From VXNE01 sp965206615 (GTDB lineage Bacteria > Pseudomonadota > Gammaproteobacteria > Pseudomonadales > Azotimanducaceae), in contig CBDBKI010000005.1 of NCBI GenBank assembly GCA_965206615.1, positions 1,054,001 through 1,118,000 of the forward strand: a stretch of 64,000 bases of DNA, read 5' to 3'. Shown here piece after piece: positions 61,148 to 64,000 of the stretch. How positions within the stretch are numbered: the stretch's first letter is position 1; each line of letters begins with the position of its first letter. Under the pieces are notes generated by a model. That model saw nothing but the letters and a program-made list of their open reading frames with translations. It was not told the DNA's origin and made no database searches. Position numbers and translations under genes: made by a program.

Positions 61148-63958
61148 TCAGAAACGATACGTGAACTCAAGCCCATAGGTGCGTGGTGGGCCAACATGTG
61201 AGTAGACATAACCGATGGGGTCCCGGGCATCAGCCCAGAAACGGGAGTATTCCTCTTCGGCAAGATTCTTACCCCAGATGCTGACAACCCATCGATCGTC
61301 CAAAGATGCAAAGCTCAGGCGCCCGTTCAGGACGGTGTAGCTGTCGGCTTGTCCTGTGAAAAACACGTAGAGGGTTTCATCCTGATACGTGCCACCCAGA
61401 TGTAACGTCAGTGTGCCGCTTTGGTTGGAAAACAGGCTCCAGGCCACAGCAGCATTCACGTTCAGGTCGGGGGAACCGGGCAATACTTCCCCGGCGAGAT
61501 CCGCGCCACCTAGATTGCCCTTCTTGACTTCCGCATCGAGCATACCAACCCCGAGTTGCAGTAGTATCGCCGGCGTCACCTGAGCTAAAACCTCGATCTC
61601 CAGCCCGGTAATATCGGACTCGTCGATATTGATCAGCGTCTGAAGAAACGTAGTTGTGTCAAAAGCAATAATCTGTTGATTCTCGTAGCTGTAGTAAAAT
61701 GCCGCTCCGTTGAGCCTGACGCGGCCATCCCACAGCGTGGTCTTGAAGCCAATTTCAAAACTGTCCAGATACTCTGGGTCGGCCGCACTGAGTTCACCCG
61801 GGTCGAAGAGAGCCTGGGCCATGAATGCACCGCCGCGATAACCCTGATTAAAGCTGCCGTAAATAAGCGTGCCGTTTCCCGTTTTGTAATCCAGCCCGAT
61901 TCTGCCAGTCACTTCGGTGTCCGAGAAGCCCTGACCGGGTACGGTCGCCAACGGATCGGCCGAGCCGCCGTTAATCGTACCGAATACAGGTGTGCTACCG
62001 GCACCGGCGAGGTGTGCGTTGAAATTGTTCTGCTCGGCTTCGTCGTCGGTAAAACGCACGCCAAAGCGCAATACGAAGGAGTCGGACAGGTCGTAGCTGC
62101 CATCGAAGTACGCTGCAATACTGGTCTTTTCCTGGTCAAAGGAATTGGTCGCGGTACAACCCAGGGTCGCAAAGCCCGCAAGGCTGAACCCAAAGCTGTT
62201 GAACAGGGTTTCCGTCGCGGCACCAGCGGCACTCGGCGGAAAACCAAAAGCCACGGCGACCGGGTCAAGGCAATCGTCGGGGTCAACGACACCATCGAGG
62301 TTGAAATCCACATCCAGAAAAAAGAAGGCTTCGTTGGAGTTCACGAGCTCTTCCTTCGAATAGTACAACCCGGCAGAAAAATCAAAGGGACCATCCAAAT
62401 TCGATGCAAGCCGCAAGTCCTGAGTAAACTGTTCTACCTCGACGAAATAGGCACTCCCGGAGGCTTGGTTCAACGCGCCCTCACCATCTTCCGGATTAAG
62501 CGCTGCTCCTTCGTCATAGGAGGTAATTGACGTCACTGTATAGTTTTCGTTCAAAGCCCAGTTTGCCGTGAGCGAAACGGAATCCGACTCCACCAGGCGC
62601 CTTAAATCCTGATCCGAACCATTTTCAAAGAAACCGAGACCCGCCTGGGTCGGGTCGGAAAGCGGCGTTCCGCCAAAGGCATTGTAGAGCCCATAAATGC
62701 CAAACCAGGCAGGCGGCGCCTCTATGGCCATTTTGACACCAAAATTGGTGGGATCGGATTGGGCGGTCGCGGCGCGCAGTAGTACTTCAAGATTGTCCTG
62801 GGGCTGCCAAAGCACACCTAGGCGTACGCCATACTCATCGAGGGAATTGGCGTTGTCCACGCCTGGAGTAACAACCTTCAACCAGCCATCTCGCTCGGCG
62901 TAAGTAGCCGCCAGGCGTACAGCAAGCGTATCACTGAGTGGCACGTTGAACGCGCCGTCGACTTCATACAGGCTATAATTACCTGCGCCCACTGTCAGAT
63001 AGTGCTCGTTCTCCATGACGGGCTTTTTGGTAATGAAATTGATCGCGCCACCCGTTGTGTTCTTCCCGTACAGAGTGCCTTGCGGACCGCGCAACACTTC
63101 GACTCGCTCCAGGTCATAAAAGGGTACCGCAAGCAGGGATGGGTTACCCTTGTAGACCTGATCCATGTACGGTGCCACCGGGCCAGCCTGATTGAAGCTC
63201 CAGTCGTTCATGGATACGCCTCGCAACCCAAATACCGGCGTTCCGGCTCCCTGAACGGGTTGAGCAGACATATTTGGCGTCTGTGCCGCTATATCGCCCG
63301 GGTCGCGAAAGCGATAGGTGTCGATGTCGTCGCTGGTCAAAGCGGTGATGGATATCGGAACCTCCTGCAGGCTTTCCGACCGCCTTTGGGCGGTCACCAC
63401 AACTTCTTCAATAACATCGTTATCAGGTACCGCTTCGGTGCCTGATTGTTGCGCCATGGCGCTCGAAGCAGCCAGCACGCCGGCCAGGACGGCGGTGATT
63501 CGCCCCAAGACAGATTTTGGTCTTTCCACAACGATCTCCCCAATTGAGCCCGCATCTTGGGCAACTGTAAGTCGCCCCTGAGTGCCCATCGATATCGAGA
63601 GTCCGGTACCGGCCAGGAGGTGTTCAAGCGCTTCTACGACCTCGTACCGCCCGCTTAACCGATTGGCGATCTTCGTACGCGTCTCGTTGAAGGAGAACAG
63701 CAATGTCCGGTCTGCCTGCTCCGCAAATGCGATGAGCGCAAGGTCGGCACGTTGCTGGGTGATGTCGAAAGCACGTGTATCGGCTGCCTGAGTTTGCGCA
63801 CACGCGCAAAGCACAATCGTCAGACATGCTTGCCTCGACCAAATGCCTGTCGCCCTGAGAGGGCGACGGGTATCCGCAGCGAATGGCGAACCTGCTGTCA
63901 AGCTAGACGATTGGAGCCGATTTTTCCGCCAGTCGATGGCGCACGATGAGCCAGGCAC
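61148..63958 (-). CDS. TonB-dependent receptor with N-terminal STN signalling domain
   Basis: A 936-residue outer-membrane receptor. After a signal sequence (SRQACLTIVLCACAQTQAAD) an STN domain covers residues about 63-130 (QQRADLALIAFAEQADRTLL then LAGTGLSISMGTQGRLTVAQ). A second hydrophobic stretch (VLAGVLAASSAMAQQ) and a TonB-box-like EEVVVTAQRR follow, then the plug (VEVLRGPQGTLYGKNTTGGA) and a 22-strand barrel ending THVGPPRTYGLEFTYRF, with the C-terminal Phe of outer-membrane proteins. The STN domain marks it as a transducing receptor for a FecI/FecR system; the cluster's FecI gene is at 49.0 kb. The start is uncertain: motif copy C lies within the first 20 codons of the longest frame. 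Confidence 0.93.
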   Translation of the reverse strand: MPGSSCAIDWRKNRLQSSSLTAGSPFAADTRRPLRATGIWSRQACLTIVLCACAQTQAADTRAFDITQQRADLALIAFAEQADRTLLFSFNETRTKIANRLSGRYEVVEALEHLLAGTGLSISMGTQGRLTVAQDAGSIGEIVVERPKSVLGRITAVLAGVLAASSAMAQQSGTEAVPDNDVIEEVVVTAQRRSESLQEVPISITALTSDDIDTYRFRDPGDIAAQTPNMSAQPVQGAGTPVFGLRGVSMNDWSFNQAGPVAPYMDQVYKGNPSLLAVPFYDLERVEVLRGPQGTLYGKNTTGGAINFITKKPVMENEHYLTVGAGNYSLYEVDGAFNVPLSDTLAVRLAATYAERDGWLKVVTPGVDNANSLDEYGVRLGVLWQPQDNLEVLLRAATAQSDPTNFGVKMAIEAPPAWFGIYGLYNAFGGTPLSDPTQAGLGFFENGSDQDLRRLVESDSVSLTANWALNENYTVTSITSYDEGAALNPEDGEGALNQASGSAYFVEVEQFTQDLRLASNLDGPFDFSAGLYYSKEELVNSNEAFFFLDVDFNLDGVVDPDDCLDPVAVAFGFPPSAAGAATETLFNSFGFSLAGFATLGCTATNSFDQEKTSIAAYFDGSYDLSDSFVLRFGVRFTDDEAEQNNFNAHLAGAGSTPVFGTINGGSADPLATVPGQGFSDTEVTGRIGLDYKTGNGTLIYGSFNQGYRGGAFMAQALFDPGELSAADPEYLDSFEIGFKTTLWDGRVRLNGAAFYYSYENQQIIAFDTTTFLQTLINIDESDITGLEIEVLAQVTPAILLQLGVGMLDAEVKKGNLGGADLAGEVLPGSPDLNVNAAVAWSLFSNQSGTLTLHLGGTYQDETLYVFFTGQADSYTVLNGRLSFASLDDRWVVSIWGKNLAEEEYSRFWADARDPIGYVYSHVGPPRTYGLEFTYRF
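63906..63934 (-). promoter_or_regulatory. 29-bp cluster motif, copy C
   Basis: On the minus strand ACTGGCGGAAAA, 12 bases, then CGTCT, located at the 5' end of the TonB receptor frame. If it is a promoter, the receptor must begin later than the ATG at 63958, possibly at the TTG at 63901; no start with a good ribosome site is evident there. Confidence 0.5.
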
Positions 63959-64000
63959 TTGGCGGCCTAGTGCGAGACATCCGTGGTGGGGTTCTCCTGA

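Overview
The window is GC-rich (roughly 60-65% by eye) with short intergenic gaps, many GTG/ATG starts overlapping the preceding stop, an ECF sigma factor of FecI type, a TonB-dependent receptor with an STN domain, and a membrane PQQ dehydrogenase. This points to a Gram-negative, aerobic proteobacterium, probably a gammaproteobacterium. That assignment is inference; there is no rRNA, tRNA or other phylogenetic marker gene in the window. No integrase, tRNA or CRISPR array was seen.

From 1 to about 49 kb the window is a dense defence and mobile-gene island. In order it holds McrBC (the mcrC start is at the left edge), several uncharacterised genes with an IS1182-like relic, a GIY-YIG-like protein, a coupled operon RHH / GNAT / XRE / ImmA-IrrE read leftwards, and divergent from it a ubiquitin-like / E2-like / JAB-E1 operon. 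Then come a type I restriction system (hsdM-hsdS-hsdR), an AAA ATPase plus subtilase pair resembling the IetAS antiviral system, an IS630 copy, and a two-gene operon of a nitrilase-fold protein and an SMC/RecF-like ATPase with a zinc hook. Next are decayed peptide-transporter ATPase genes cut by an IS3 fragment, a PD-(D/E)xK-like protein and a ParB-like protein. Those are followed by a broken D12 adenine methylase fused to a headless SNF2 helicase, a metallophosphoesterase plus SbcC/YhaN-like ATPase pair, RES/Xre toxin-antitoxin modules (one intact, one decayed), a second partial copy of the SbcC-like tail, and an AbiE pair whose toxin is truncated.

From about 49 kb to the right end the character changes to a metabolic cluster: FecI sigma factor with a FecR gene reduced to 18 codons, SDR dehydrogenase, hot-dog thioesterase, exported metallo-beta-lactamase-fold hydrolase, GlcG/HbpS protein, membrane PQQ dehydrogenase, a cytochrome/beta-propeller protein, a cytochrome c lipoprotein, an exported protein of unknown function, a triple RidA protein, a single RidA protein and a TonB receptor. 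The set looks like outer-membrane uptake plus periplasmic oxidation of an unknown small molecule, with RidA proteins cleaning up reactive intermediates. A 29-bp motif recurs in front of three of these genes, with a related copy before the sigma gene, and may be their shared control site.

Many island genes carry single-base frameshifts or are truncated (D12 methylase, SNF2 helicase, IS630, OppF, two genes near 43-45 kb). This may be real decay or sequence error; the mixture of truncations and shifts favours decay in most places. The best candidates for something new are the nitrilase/SMC operon (23.4-28.9 kb) and the back-to-back ubiquitin-like and RHH/GNAT/XRE/ImmA operons (6.8-11.3 kb).
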